Positions 1 to 6,199 of a DNA stretch of 7,986 nt are shown one piece after another (positions within the stretch are counted from its first letter, which is position 1; each line of letters opens with the position of its first letter). The stretch comes from a bacterium. Its GTDB lineage: Bacteria; Eremiobacterota; Eremiobacteria; Baltobacterales; Baltobacteraceae. The notes under the pieces are model-generated. The model did not search any database, had not been told where the DNA came from, and saw only the letters and a program-made list of their open reading frames with translations. The stretch spans positions 1 to 7,986 of the forward strand of contig JAJXXM010000433.1 in the NCBI GenBank assembly GCA_021781095.1, in the 5' to 3' direction. The position numbers and the translations under genes are program-made.

Positions 1-9
1 TTCCGATCT
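1..9. other. Possible sequencing-adapter remnant at window edge
   Basis: The first nine bases, TTCCGATCT, are identical to the 3' end of the common Illumina TruSeq adapter, and the first ATG of the next gene follows directly. Nine bases can match by chance. If this window starts at a contig end, though, they may be untrimmed adapter, and the native upstream region of the first gene would be absent. No ribosome binding site can be seen in these bases. Confidence 0.35.
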
Positions 10-954
10 ATGCGTACTCTTGCTTCGCCCGCACTCGTTGCGGCACTCTCTTTGCTCGTGGTGAGCCCCGCTGCGGCGCAGCAACTCGGCCCGGCGACCG
101 CAGCCGGGCTCAACGCCGATGCCGCCGCCGCGGCGCGTCGCGTGATGATGAACGCGTTACAGCATGGCGGTAATCACGGCGGGTGCGCCCCGCTCCCTGG
201 GGGGTGGTCCGTACTGAACGCGACGGTGCGTTTTCCCGCCTCCTACGGTGGATACGGCGCCTGGGTCAATATCGCCGAATTGCTTCCCGCGAGCGATAAT
301 CTCGCGGGTTTTCTGAAGAGCCATAGCGGCGGGCCGTTCTATCGCACCGCATCGGGCTCGGAGCGCAGCGTCCACACCGTTCTTTGCGCGCCTGCGGGCT
401 TTACCTACTGGCTCGTCGTCGACTCCGGGAGTGCGAAAGTCGCCGTCGGCCGCGTCACCTTACAACGGCCGGGGCGCACCTATCGCGTCGTTCTTACGGC
501 CCCGCCGTTCGGCCGCGCGGCGAGTACGCCCGCTCCCGCACCGAGCGCCGCGGCGACGCCGCCGGTCGAGCTCGCGCGCTATATGAGCGCCCATATCGTG
601 GCTTTGCCGACGTACGCTATGACGGCGATGCAAATCACCCCGCGCTTTCTCTATCTCGTGCACGCGGGGCCGACGATGCGCGCGGTGCGCGGGATCGTGA
701 TTATCGATGTCGGAGGTGGCGGATGGGCCGCCGCGCAGGGTTTTCGTCCCTTCGACGTGGTGACGGCGGTCGACGGTGTAGCGGTGGAAACGATCGGCGA
801 TTTCGAGCGGCTCGTCGCGCAGTTCGCCGGGGATTTACGCTTCGCGACGATCCGCCATAAGGAACGCTTCGTTCTCGTTCCCGGGCGCGGGAATAGGTGG
901 CAGCCGCCGACCGTTGGCCCCGGGTTCGTTCCGCCGGCGACTCCTCAACCGTGA
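10..954 (+). CDS. Exported PDZ-domain protein of unknown function
   Basis: A 314-residue protein. Residues 1-23 look like a Sec signal peptide: Arg2, a hydrophobic core, and an Ala-Ala-Ala cleavage site before Gln24, so the product is probably periplasmic or outer-envelope. Residues about 25-165 form a domain I do not recognise, with only two evident cysteines (59 and 126) that could form a disulfide. A Pro/Ala-rich linker (about 170-186) follows. Residues about 227-291 resemble a PDZ domain: a beta strand (GIVIIDV), a Gly-rich stretch, the typical FDVVTAVDGVAV turn ('where the domain is placed into the path of a ligand'), a helix, and a last strand. No Ser-protease or other catalytic domain is attached. 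The tail is Pro-rich. ATG at position 10 is chosen for the signal peptide, but the frame is open to the window edge and no ribosome site is visible. The 3' end overlaps the convergent cytochrome gene by 10 bases. Confidence 0.83.
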   Translation: MRTLASPALVAALSLLVVSPAAAQQLGPATAAGLNADAAAAARRVMMNALQHGGNHGGCAPLPGGWSVLNATVRFPASYGGYGAWVNIAELLPASDNLAGFLKSHSGGPFYRTASGSERSVHTVLCAPAGFTYWLVVDSGSAKVAVGRVTLQRPGRTYRVVLTAPPFGRAASTPAPAPSAAATPPVELARYMSAHIVALPTYAMTAMQITPRFLYLVHAGPTMRAVRGIVIIDVGGGGWAAAQGFRPFDVVTAVDGVAVETIGDFERLVAQFAGDLRFATIRHKERFVLVPGRGNRWQPPTVGPGFVPPATPQP

Positions 955-2594
955 GGGTGTAGCTGCGTGAGAACGTAGAGCGAGATATCGTGGAGGTCGC
1001 GCTTGGACATCTGCCAGCGCGGCATCACCGGACTCAACGTCATGCCCATGTTATCGACGCCCTGCGAGATCGCGCGTTCGAAATCGGCGATGCTCCAGCG
1101 TTTTGCCGGCGCGCTCATGCCGGGCATTCCCGCCATTCCCGGCATGCCGGCCATGGCGTTCGCGTCGCTCGCGACGCCCATGTTGTCGCGCATGTGGGCG
1201 TGCGGGCCGAGTTGTGCGCTGATCGCGCCGTCGGGAAGGCGAACGCCGCCGGCGCCCGTGGGTTGGTGGCAGACCGCGCAACTCTGATAGACGCGCAACG
1301 GATCGGGGCCGTGAATGCGCACACCGGCGAGGTCTTTCCCGGTGTAGAAGATCGATCGTCCGTTCTCGATCGCTCGCGCGCGCGCGGCGGAGAGCCCCTG
1401 TAGCGAGGGCGCCGGTTGTATCGTTCCGGGCGGCATGCGATTGCGGTACCACGGGCCGGCCCAGAGCAGCTGATACTGCGTGACCGGCGTCGCACCGGGG
1501 CGAGCGAGATCTTCGACGGTGAGCACGAGATTCGGCCGCAGATCGAGCGCGACGTCGAATATATAGTTTGCGGTGACGTTGCCGAGGCCGTCGTTGATGC
1601 GTTCGTAGCGCGTATCGAGATGGAGCCACGCGCGCGCGGCATAGACCGTTTCGAGCGAATAGGCTTTGCTGGTGCTGCTCGCGTTCGACAGCGGCAACGG
1701 CCGCGTATCGTGCCCGATCGTCCCGATTGCGAGAAGATCGAAGCGACCGATATCGTACGACGCGAGCGCCGCTTCACGCGAGTACCGATCGATCGTGCCA
1801 TCGGATTGGGGATTCGAACCGAAGAGCGTTGCGAGCCCGCCCGACCAATGTTTTTCAGGCGATAGAAATTGCAGCGACGCGCTCCACGCCGTGCCCTCGG
1901 CGGCCGTCGACAGTGCGTTTTCGAGCGGGGCGTTTCCGGCGAGATAGGCGACGTTGCCGATCACGCCGTTCGCGCCCACTTGCGTATAGGAGGCTCCCCA
2001 GCGGTTATCGGCGAGCGTCGCCGCGTTCGAGCCGACCTGCATGCTCGCAATCCCGTAGCCGCTGAGCGAGAGCGATTGCGAGATCCACGGAGCGAAGATC
2101 GGCGTCGCGAAACGTCCGACCTGCAGGCTTCCGTTTCCGCGAGCGAATGCGTTATCGGCGACCCAGAGTTGATCGACCGAGGTAGCGGGGAAGCCGCCGC
2201 TCACCATCGGAACGCTGGCGAAGTAGGAGACCTCTTTCCCGAGGAAGCCCGCCGAGAGCCACTGCACGAGCGAACTCGAGAGCGCTGGGAGCCCTGTCGG
2301 TGCCGGGTGCGACGCGTACGCGGTCGCTTCGAGGGCGATCGGCAACGAGCGATTTTGCATCATCTGTAAATGCCGATTGAGGCCACGCGAAAAGTTCGTC
2401 ATGAGGAGGTAGCGACCGTACCGATTGAGCTGCGGCACCACCGTGTGGCAGAGCGCGCAATTCGCGCCGCCCTGGCCGTTGGCGAAGACGGGAACGGCCG
2501 AGGCCCGGAGTGGTAGCAAACACGCGCTGGTAAGAATGACGAGCGCACCCCAAGAGAAGGCTCTCGCAGAACTCCGCAGCTTCGATCTCGTCAT
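945..2594 (-). CDS. Exported di-haem cytochrome-porin, Cyc2-like, with extra C-terminal cytochrome c domain
   Basis: 549 residues from the ATG at 2594, the first Met that gives a good signal peptide (cleavage probably after Ala-Ser-Ala33); the frame stays open 90 codons further upstream, opposite dppA. Haem site 1 is Cys46-Ala-Leu-Cys49-His50, followed by PQLNRYGR. This resembles the CxxCH...P-x-L-x-x-F-G-R signature of Cyc2-type fused cytochrome-porins, which oxidise Fe(II) at the outer membrane. Residues about 75-395 have alternating polar/hydrophobic, Gly/Ser/Tyr/Trp-rich stretches typical of beta-barrel strands. Residues about 410-549 form a second mono-haem cytochrome c domain: Cys439-x-x-Cys442-His443, a Met-rich insert (481-493), then VMPRW with Met524 as likely axial ligand. 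The likely role is electron transfer through or at the outer membrane. The donor is not visible, and iron oxidation is only inference. The Cyc2 likeness rests on motif pattern and not on alignment. An alternative is a periplasmic di-haem protein with a beta-rich middle. No clear ribosome site precedes the start. Confidence 0.85.
   Translation of the reverse strand: MTRSKLRSSARAFSWGALVILTSACLLPLRASAVPVFANGQGGANCALCHTVVPQLNRYGRYLLMTNFSRGLNRHLQMMQNRSLPIALEATAYASHPAPTGLPALSSSLVQWLSAGFLGKEVSYFASVPMVSGGFPATSVDQLWVADNAFARGNGSLQVGRFATPIFAPWISQSLSLSGYGIASMQVGSNAATLADNRWGASYTQVGANGVIGNVAYLAGNAPLENALSTAAEGTAWSASLQFLSPEKHWSGGLATLFGSNPQSDGTIDRYSREAALASYDIGRFDLLAIGTIGHDTRPLPLSNASSTSKAYSLETVYAARAWLHLDTRYERINDGLGNVTANYIFDVALDLRPNLVLTVEDLARPGATPVTQYQLLWAGPWYRNRMPPGTIQPAPSLQGLSAARARAIENGRSIFYTGKDLAGVRIHGPDPLRVYQSCAVCHQPTGAGGVRLPDGAISAQLGPHAHMRDNMGVASDANAMAGMPGMAGMPGMSAPAKRWSIADFERAISQGVDNMGMTLSPVMPRWQMSKRDLHDISLYVLTQLHPHG
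1116..1154 (-). repeat. Coding tandem repeat for a Met-Gly-rich insert (MAGMPG units)
   Basis: An 18-base unit is repeated about twice and encodes MAGMPGMAGMPGM, residues 481-493 of the cytochrome-porin, with Met at every third position (481, 484, 487, 490, 493). A His-Ala-His-Met element (residues 465-468) lies just before it. Evenly spaced Met with nearby His is common in periplasmic copper(I)/silver-binding segments, so metal binding is a possible role. The repeat lies between the second haem site and its probable Met ligand, where class I cytochromes tolerate loop insertions. Confidence 0.75.
1266..1280 (-). other. Haem c attachment site 2 (C-terminal CAVCH)
   Basis: These codons read Cys-Ala-Val-Cys-His, residues 439-443 of the cytochrome-porin. 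The surrounding sequence is typical of small class I cytochromes c: a GRSIFYTG start about 37 residues earlier, and a late VMPRW motif whose Met524 can be the sixth haem ligand. Confidence 0.9.
2445..2459 (-). other. Haem c attachment site 1 (N-terminal CALCH)
   Basis: These codons read Cys-Ala-Leu-Cys-His, residues 46-50 of the cytochrome-porin, about 13 residues after the predicted signal-peptide cleavage site. The two cysteines would bind haem covalently in the periplasm and the histidine would be an axial ligand. The sequence just after it (Pro, Leu, Tyr-Gly-Arg spacing) is what links the protein to Cyc2-like families. Confidence 0.88.
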
Positions 2595-2669
2595 GGGCGG
2601 GGGATTTCCGCGCGCTTGCCGCATCGCCTGTGCAGGCCGTCCCGGCGCGCCTGCGCGAACGCACCGAGG
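2595..2669. promoter_or_regulatory. Divergent intergenic region, cytochrome-porin / dppA
   Basis: The 75 bases between the two start codons must hold the 5' signals of both genes if the chosen starts are right. The stretch is very GC-rich and I see no AT-rich -10 element on either strand. GAGG lies directly against the dppA ATG, closer than a normal Shine-Dalgarno, and only GGA is seen ahead of the cytochrome start. The region call rests on gene geometry alone. Confidence 0.35.
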
Positions 2670-3503
2670 ATGAAACTCTATATATCCTGCGACATGGAGG
2701 GCACCGCGGGCGTCTGTTCGTGGGAGCAATGCGACCCGAACAACACGACCGAATATCCGATCTACCGCCGACTGATGTCGCGCGAGGTTCGCGCCGCGAT
2801 CGACGGAGCGCGCGCCGCCGAGCCATGCGAGGTGTTGGTGAACGACGCGCATTCGCGCATGCACAATCTTTTATTTGACGAGCTACCCGAGGATATTCGC
2901 GTGCTCTCCGGATATCGGAAGGCGCTTTCGATGGTGCAGGGCGGCGACGAAGGTTTCGACGGAGCGTTTTTTACCGGGTACCATGCGGGGATCGGCGTCG
3001 AACGCGCGGTACTCGCGCACACCTATTCCCCCAACGTCCTCTACAGCGTTCGCATCGACGGGACGGAATGCGATGAAACGCTCCTCAACGCGGCGTACCT
3101 CGGAGAATTCGGCGTGCCCGTCCTTTTGGTATCGGGAGATGAGGCGCTCTGTGCGTCGACGCGGAAGCACCTTCCGTGGGTGCGGTGCGCGCAGGTGAAG
3201 CGGTCGACCGATTATTATTCGGCGGATTCTTTGACCCCCGGAGCGGCGCTCGCGCTGATCGCCGAAACCGCGCGCGAAGCGGTGTTGCACCGCGCCGAGG
3301 CGCGTCCGTTTCGTTTCGATGGTCCGGTGACATTGGAGATCGAAGCGGCGAGCGTCGAATGCGCGGATTATATGGCGTTGATCCCCGGATTCACGCGCCC
3401 CGGAGGGCGCTCGCTGCGCTTTCAGGCGCCGCGATACATCCTCGCCTTCCAAGCGCTGATCGCCGCGATGCGCATCGGACGCGCGGCTGCCGACCGGGCA
3501 TGA
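2670..3503 (+). CDS. dppA: D-aminopeptidase, DppA family (peptidase M55)
   Basis: 277 residues, close to Bacillus subtilis DppA (about 274), a cytoplasmic zinc enzyme that removes N-terminal D-amino acids from small peptides such as D-Ala-D-Ala and is linked to use of cell-wall-derived peptides. The N-terminus MKLYISCDMEGTAG matches the family start and carries the metal ligands Asp8 and Glu10. The other expected ligands and active-site residues are present: His61 in VNDAHS, His105 in GYHAG, His117 in LAHTYS, and Glu136 in DETLLNA. The family C-terminal features are present too (LIPGFTR, then LRFQAP). An in-frame ATG 18 codons upstream is rejected because it adds a basic stretch with no family counterpart. 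There is no signal peptide. No peptide transporter gene lies beside it, unlike the B. subtilis dpp operon, so here it looks monocistronic, with a hairpin right after its stop. Confidence 0.95.
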   Translation: MKLYISCDMEGTAGVCSWEQCDPNNTTEYPIYRRLMSREVRAAIDGARAAEPCEVLVNDAHSRMHNLLFDELPEDIRVLSGYRKALSMVQGGDEGFDGAFFTGYHAGIGVERAVLAHTYSPNVLYSVRIDGTECDETLLNAAYLGEFGVPVLLVSGDEALCASTRKHLPWVRCAQVKRSTDYYSADSLTPGAALALIAETAREAVLHRAEARPFRFDGPVTLEIEAASVECADYMALIPGFTRPGGRSLRFQAPRYILAFQALIAAMRIGRAAADRA

Positions 3504-3507
3504 GGAA

Positions 3508-3536
3508 AGCCCACCGAGCAATCGTATCGGTGGGCT
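3508..3536. terminator. Bidirectional hairpin terminator between convergent genes
   Basis: A perfect 10-bp inverted repeat (AGCCCACCGA and TCGGTGGGCT) encloses a 9-base loop and begins four bases after the dppA stop. It lies between dppA (+) and the DUF305 gene (-), so it can serve both. Read leftward the stem runs into TTTCCTC, a short U-rich tail. Read rightward it is followed by CTCCGTT, a poorer tail. Position and perfect stem support a terminator; the weak U tracts make rho-independent efficiency uncertain. Confidence 0.75.
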
Positions 3537-3563
3537 CTCCGTTCGCGCGTCAATGCACGCGAA

Positions 3564-4043
3564 TTAGCGATGCATCGAATCGAGCATCGCTTTCAGCTTC
3601 GCGATCTCGGCGTTCTGCGCGTCGATCGTCGCTTGCGCGAGTTCGATCGCGTCGCGATCCTTGCCGAATCGGAGTTCGACCCTGGCGAGGGCCCGTGCGG
3701 TGCGGGCGTGATGGAGCGCCATCGTAACGTAGTCGAGGTCAGGGTTTCCCGACCACGCCATGGGGCCGGAACCCATCGTCGCGGAATGGTTCATCGCGCC
3801 CATCATTGCCTCGGCCATCGCACGCTCCGCCGGCGTTTTCGCCGTATCCATCACTCCGCCGTTCCGGGGGCAGGAACCGGTGCCGTTCATAGCCGGGCCG
3901 CCGCCCATTCCGGGCATCGGCATTGCAGTAGCAGCGGGGGCCGCCTGGGCGAGCTCGGTGCTGGTGCGAGGAGAGGTAACGGCCATCGCGCCGAGCACGA
4001 GAACCGAAACGACGGCGAGGCGCCGAAGGGAATGCATATTCAT
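3564..4043 (-). CDS. Exported Met-rich DUF305 family protein, possible copper-handling protein
   Basis: 159 residues. Residues 1-35 contain a basic start (His-Ser-Leu-Arg-Arg) and a hydrophobic core, a likely signal peptide, so the product is probably periplasmic. Residues 39-95 are rich in Met (MPMPGM at 41-46, then 52, 65, 76, 80, 81, 84, 90, 95) with one Cys58 and His86. Residues 100-157 match the DUF305 core: a GNPDLDYV lead-in, Met108-x-x-His111-His112, a helix ending RVELRFGKD, and the AQATIDAQNAEIAKLKAML helix. In better-known members the M-x-x-HH motif and clustered Met are tied to copper binding or resistance; no copper gene other than this one is visible here. It lies 60 bases downstream of the esterase-like gene on the same strand and could be its distal operon partner. 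The start could also be the second ATG at 4037. Confidence 0.88.
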   Translation of the reverse strand: MNMHSLRRLAVVSVLVLGAMAVTSPRTSTELAQAAPAATAMPMPGMGGGPAMNGTGSCPRNGGVMDTAKTPAERAMAEAMMGAMNHSATMGSGPMAWSGNPDLDYVTMALHHARTARALARVELRFGKDRDAIELAQATIDAQNAEIAKLKAMLDSMHR

Positions 4044-4047
4044 AACG

Positions 4048-4052
4048 CTCCC
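4048..4052 (-). promoter_or_regulatory. Ribosome binding site of the DUF305 gene
   Basis: Leftward the sequence reads GGGAG, then four bases (CGTT), then ATG at 4043. The next in-frame ATG, at 4037, is ten bases from the motif. The spacing is short for the first and long for the second, so this site supports initiation here without deciding between them. The two starts differ by only two residues. Confidence 0.55.
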
Positions 4053-4103
4053 ACCGTAACGCCGCGATTTCCAAGAGCGAAGAACGATGCGTCTCGAAAC
4101 CTT

Positions 4104-5441
4104 CTATTCTCCACTTGGAAATGTCTCGGGTACTTCTCCAGTACTCCATTGCGGGCTTCGCTCTAACGGCTCGACCGCTCTCGTTCTGTCAAAATGAAAA
4201 ACGGCATCGAACTGTCGTATCAAATTTGCGGTAAAATAATGGCTCTGTAGCTCGGTCTCGGGACGATAAACGACCCCAATCGCCCGCTCTCGCGACCACT
4301 CGGGCAGCCCATCGATAGCCGGACGATGCGATCGCAGCGGGACCCAAAATCTCGGGACGCCTTGTTCGTGGAAAAAATATTCGTAGCTATCCGTACGCGC
4401 CGGACGTACGATCCTCCGTTCGGCCGGTGCGTGCCAGTCCGCAGCGGCGGTGACCGTCCCTCCGTAGGTCAACATGCCGATCGACGCCGCTTCCCGCCCG
4501 TACCGGTCGCGGAGTAACGCGCCGACGTTTGTCTCGCGTCGGAGAACCATCGAAGTTGCTCGAGCGTCGCCGATATGGGAGTTATGAGCCCAAATCACGG
4601 CTTTATGTTTTCGCCCATGTCGCGCGAGATGGGCCATTAAACGATCGAGCGTATCGACCATGTGAATATCTCGTACATTCCAAGTGGAGACGGTGTCGTC
4701 AAGCATGGCGCGATAATAGCGCTCGGCGCCGGTGACGATGCGCGCGTTTTGCTCGGCATAGAAGTATTCGTCCTCGGCAATCATTCCATCTTGCCGCACG
4801 TAGCGCGCTGCATTTCGCTGAATGTCGAGAAGTTCGGCCATGACATCGCTTCGGCAAGATGGATGCAGGCCGTGCGCGACGAGCGACCCGTAACTCTCCG
4901 GGTGCTCGACGAACGGCTCTAAACATCCGTAACGTTCTCGCGCGCGGCTCTCGGCCGCGGGATCGACGCGCCCGAGGTACGCGAGAACCGCATCGATCGA
5001 TGCGTACATGCTATACAAGTCGAGTCCGTAGAAGCCGACGACGTCTCTTCCGAAACGACGGGCGCTCTCGTTGTATTCTCGTAGCCAGGCAATGAAATCG
5101 AGTACTTCGGCGTTGCGCCACATCCACGTCGGAAACCGAGAGAAGCCCGCCAGGGCATCGACTGCCTCGCTATCCTCGTTCGCTCCCCGTACGAATCGAT
5201 TGACCCGGTACGCGTCGGGCCAGTCGCCTTCGATGCAGACGGCGGTGACGCCGTGTCGAGCGATGAGCTGCTTCGTCAGCTCGGAACGTTCGCGATAAAA
5301 TTCGTGCGTGCCGTGTGTCCCGTCGCCGATCGAGACGATTCGTGCGCTCGCGATTTCGGCGAGGAGTCGATCCGAATCGCTCGCCGTTCCGCTCAGCGGG
5401 ACCAGCGTATCGTGAAATCGAGTAATTACACCGTGGCCCAT
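4104..5441 (-). CDS. Erythromycin esterase family protein (EreA/EreB-like hydrolase fold)
   Basis: 445 residues, full family length, cytoplasmic with no signal peptide. The family core is seen throughout: GDGTHGTHEFYRER (residues 39-52) with catalytic-type His43 and Arg52, EGDWPDAYRVNRF (71-83), FPTWMWRN, GLDLYSMYAS, WAHNSHIGDARAT with His286 and His289, TYGGTVTAA, VYRPETELQSHYF, and the usual end GEVPETFPSG. Compared with EreB, the positions of His46, Arg55, His285 and His288 are kept, but the Glu43 position is Asp40. True Ere enzymes open macrolide lactones. Members found with phosphoribosyltransferases, as here, have no proven substrate, so macrolide resistance should not be assumed. It follows the phosphoribosyltransferase with a 16-base overlap and has its own strong ribosome site, so co-expression is expected. 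Confidence 0.95.
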   Translation of the reverse strand: MGHGVITRFHDTLVPLSGTASDSDRLLAEIASARIVSIGDGTHGTHEFYRERSELTKQLIARHGVTAVCIEGDWPDAYRVNRFVRGANEDSEAVDALAGFSRFPTWMWRNAEVLDFIAWLREYNESARRFGRDVVGFYGLDLYSMYASIDAVLAYLGRVDPAAESRARERYGCLEPFVEHPESYGSLVAHGLHPSCRSDVMAELLDIQRNAARYVRQDGMIAEDEYFYAEQNARIVTGAERYYRAMLDDTVSTWNVRDIHMVDTLDRLMAHLARHGRKHKAVIWAHNSHIGDARATSMVLRRETNVGALLRDRYGREAASIGMLTYGGTVTAAADWHAPAERRIVRPARTDSYEYFFHEQGVPRFWVPLRSHRPAIDGLPEWSRERAIGVVYRPETELQSHYFTANLIRQFDAVFHFDRTRAVEPLERSPQWSTGEVPETFPSGE

Positions 5442-6100
5442 TGTTTCGTCTCCATCGATGCGGCGCGGGCTAATAGGCCTCGCACTTCGTCATCGCTCAC
5501 TTGTGAAAAATCGACATAATAGCTTCCGACCGAATCGAACGGTTCGGGTTTGAGCATACAAACGACCACATCCGCGAGCCCTTCGATTTCCTCGCATGCC
5601 TCGCGCGAGCCGACGGGAACCGCAACGACGATCCCGCCGGGAGCGTGCGAGCGCACCGCTCGTATCGCAACGCCCATCGTGGCCCCCGTAGCCAGGCCGT
5701 CGTCGACCAATATGACGACCTTGCCCTTGATCGATCGATCGGCGCGTCCGTCACGATACATGCGAATGCGGCGCTGAAGTTCGAGGCTCTCTCGCGCGAT
5801 TGCCGCCGCGATCTGCGGCTGCGTTACGTGCGCGGCAGAGATTAACGCATCGTCCAAAACGACGCGACCGTCGGGGGCGATCGCTCCCATTGCGAGTTCT
5901 TCGTATCCCGGGAGGCCGAGCTTTCGGACCGCGAGGATGTCGAGGGGCAAATGGAGACGCGTTGCAATTTCGTAGGCCGTTGGGACGCCGCCGCGCGGTA
6001 GTGCGAGGACGATGGCGTCGGGGCGATGGGCATAGGCGGCGAGGAGGGGCGCGAGGCGACGCCCGGCATCGGCGCGGTCGATGTAGCCGAGTCCATTCAT
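5426..6100 (-). CDS. Phosphoribosyltransferase family protein (COG1926 type)
   Basis: 224 residues, the usual size for this family. The N-terminal YIDRADAGRRLAPLL and VLALPRGGVPTAYEIA (residues 31-46) are family hallmarks, followed by LDILAVRKLGLPGYEELAMGA (53-73). The PRPP-binding loop is VILVDDGLATGAT (129-141), with the paired Asp133-Asp134 that contact the PRPP ribose. The C-terminal FDSVGSYYVDFSQVSDDEV also fits. The acceptor base or substrate is not known for this group, so a purine-salvage name is avoided. The chosen ATG at 6100 begins the conserved domain. An 80-codon upstream extension of the frame has no family match and would run across the divergent ppsA start. No Shine-Dalgarno is seen before 6100, so initiation may be weak or leaderless. 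It is the first gene of a leftward unit with the esterase-like gene. Confidence 0.93.
   Translation of the reverse strand: MNGLGYIDRADAGRRLAPLLAAYAHRPDAIVLALPRGGVPTAYEIATRLHLPLDILAVRKLGLPGYEELAMGAIAPDGRVVLDDALISAAHVTQPQIAAAIARESLELQRRIRMYRDGRADRSIKGKVVILVDDGLATGATMGVAIRAVRSHAPGGIVVAVPVGSREACEEIEGLADVVVCMLKPEPFDSVGSYYVDFSQVSDDEVRGLLARAASMETKQWATV
5450..5453 (-). promoter_or_regulatory. Ribosome binding site of the esterase-like gene, inside the upstream gene
   Basis: Leftward the sequence reads GGAG, then eight bases (ACGAAACA), then ATG at 5441. This is close to ideal and fixes the start. The site lies within the last codons of the phosphoribosyltransferase gene, so ribosomes finishing that gene would pass over it, consistent with translational coupling. 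Confidence 0.75.
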
Positions 6101-6199
6101 GATAGCGGTAGCATGACGCCCGAACCTGGGAGCGCGAGGAATACCGCGTGAATGCTCGTTCTCCAAAGGTGCGCCGCCCGGCGATAGAGTGGAACCATC
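6101..6199. promoter_or_regulatory. Divergent promoter region between phosphoribosyltransferase and ppsA
   Basis: These 99 bases separate the two start codons and must carry promoters for both directions. The best sigma70-like match I can find is leftward: TTGGAG (6161-6166) and TATTCC (6138-6143), 17 bases apart. Each matches consensus at only three of six positions, so it is weak. I see no clear palindromic operator and no DosR-like box. A weak TGGA lies ahead of the ppsA ATG. Confidence 0.4.

Noticed and set aside
1115..1151. Inverted repeat CATGCCGGG / CCCGGCATG inside the cytochrome-porin gene
   Set aside because: It is the consequence of repeated Met-Pro-Gly-Met codons within coding sequence, not a terminator or operator.
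990..2369. Several long open frames on the plus strand across the cytochrome-porin gene
   Set aside because: They are Arg/Ala/His-rich, lack domains or ribosome sites, and are explained by high GC on the opposite strand of a real gene.
2595..2864. Ninety extra codons at the 5' end of the cytochrome-porin frame
   Set aside because: The stretch is opposite dppA, has the look of antisense GC-rich coding shadow, and would bury the signal peptide in the middle of the protein.
3546..3561. Second small hairpin (CGCGT / ACGCG) after the DUF305 gene
   Set aside because: The stem is only 5 bp with no U tract in either direction; the 10-bp hairpin beside it explains termination better.
4109..4690. 13-base inverted match (TCTCCACTTGGAA at 4109-4121; reverse complement at 4678-4690)
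   Set aside because: Both copies lie in coding sequence of one gene, and a match of this length is about as expected by chance in a window of this size.
4104..5441. Macrolide resistance gene
   Set aside because: Family membership alone does not show macrolide cleavage; the link to a phosphoribosyltransferase and the Asp at the acid position point to an uncharacterised subgroup.
5727..5740. GATCGATCGATCGG tetranucleotide run
   Set aside because: It is only three units, in frame within conserved phosphoribosyltransferase coding sequence; such CGATCG-rich codon runs occur through the whole window.
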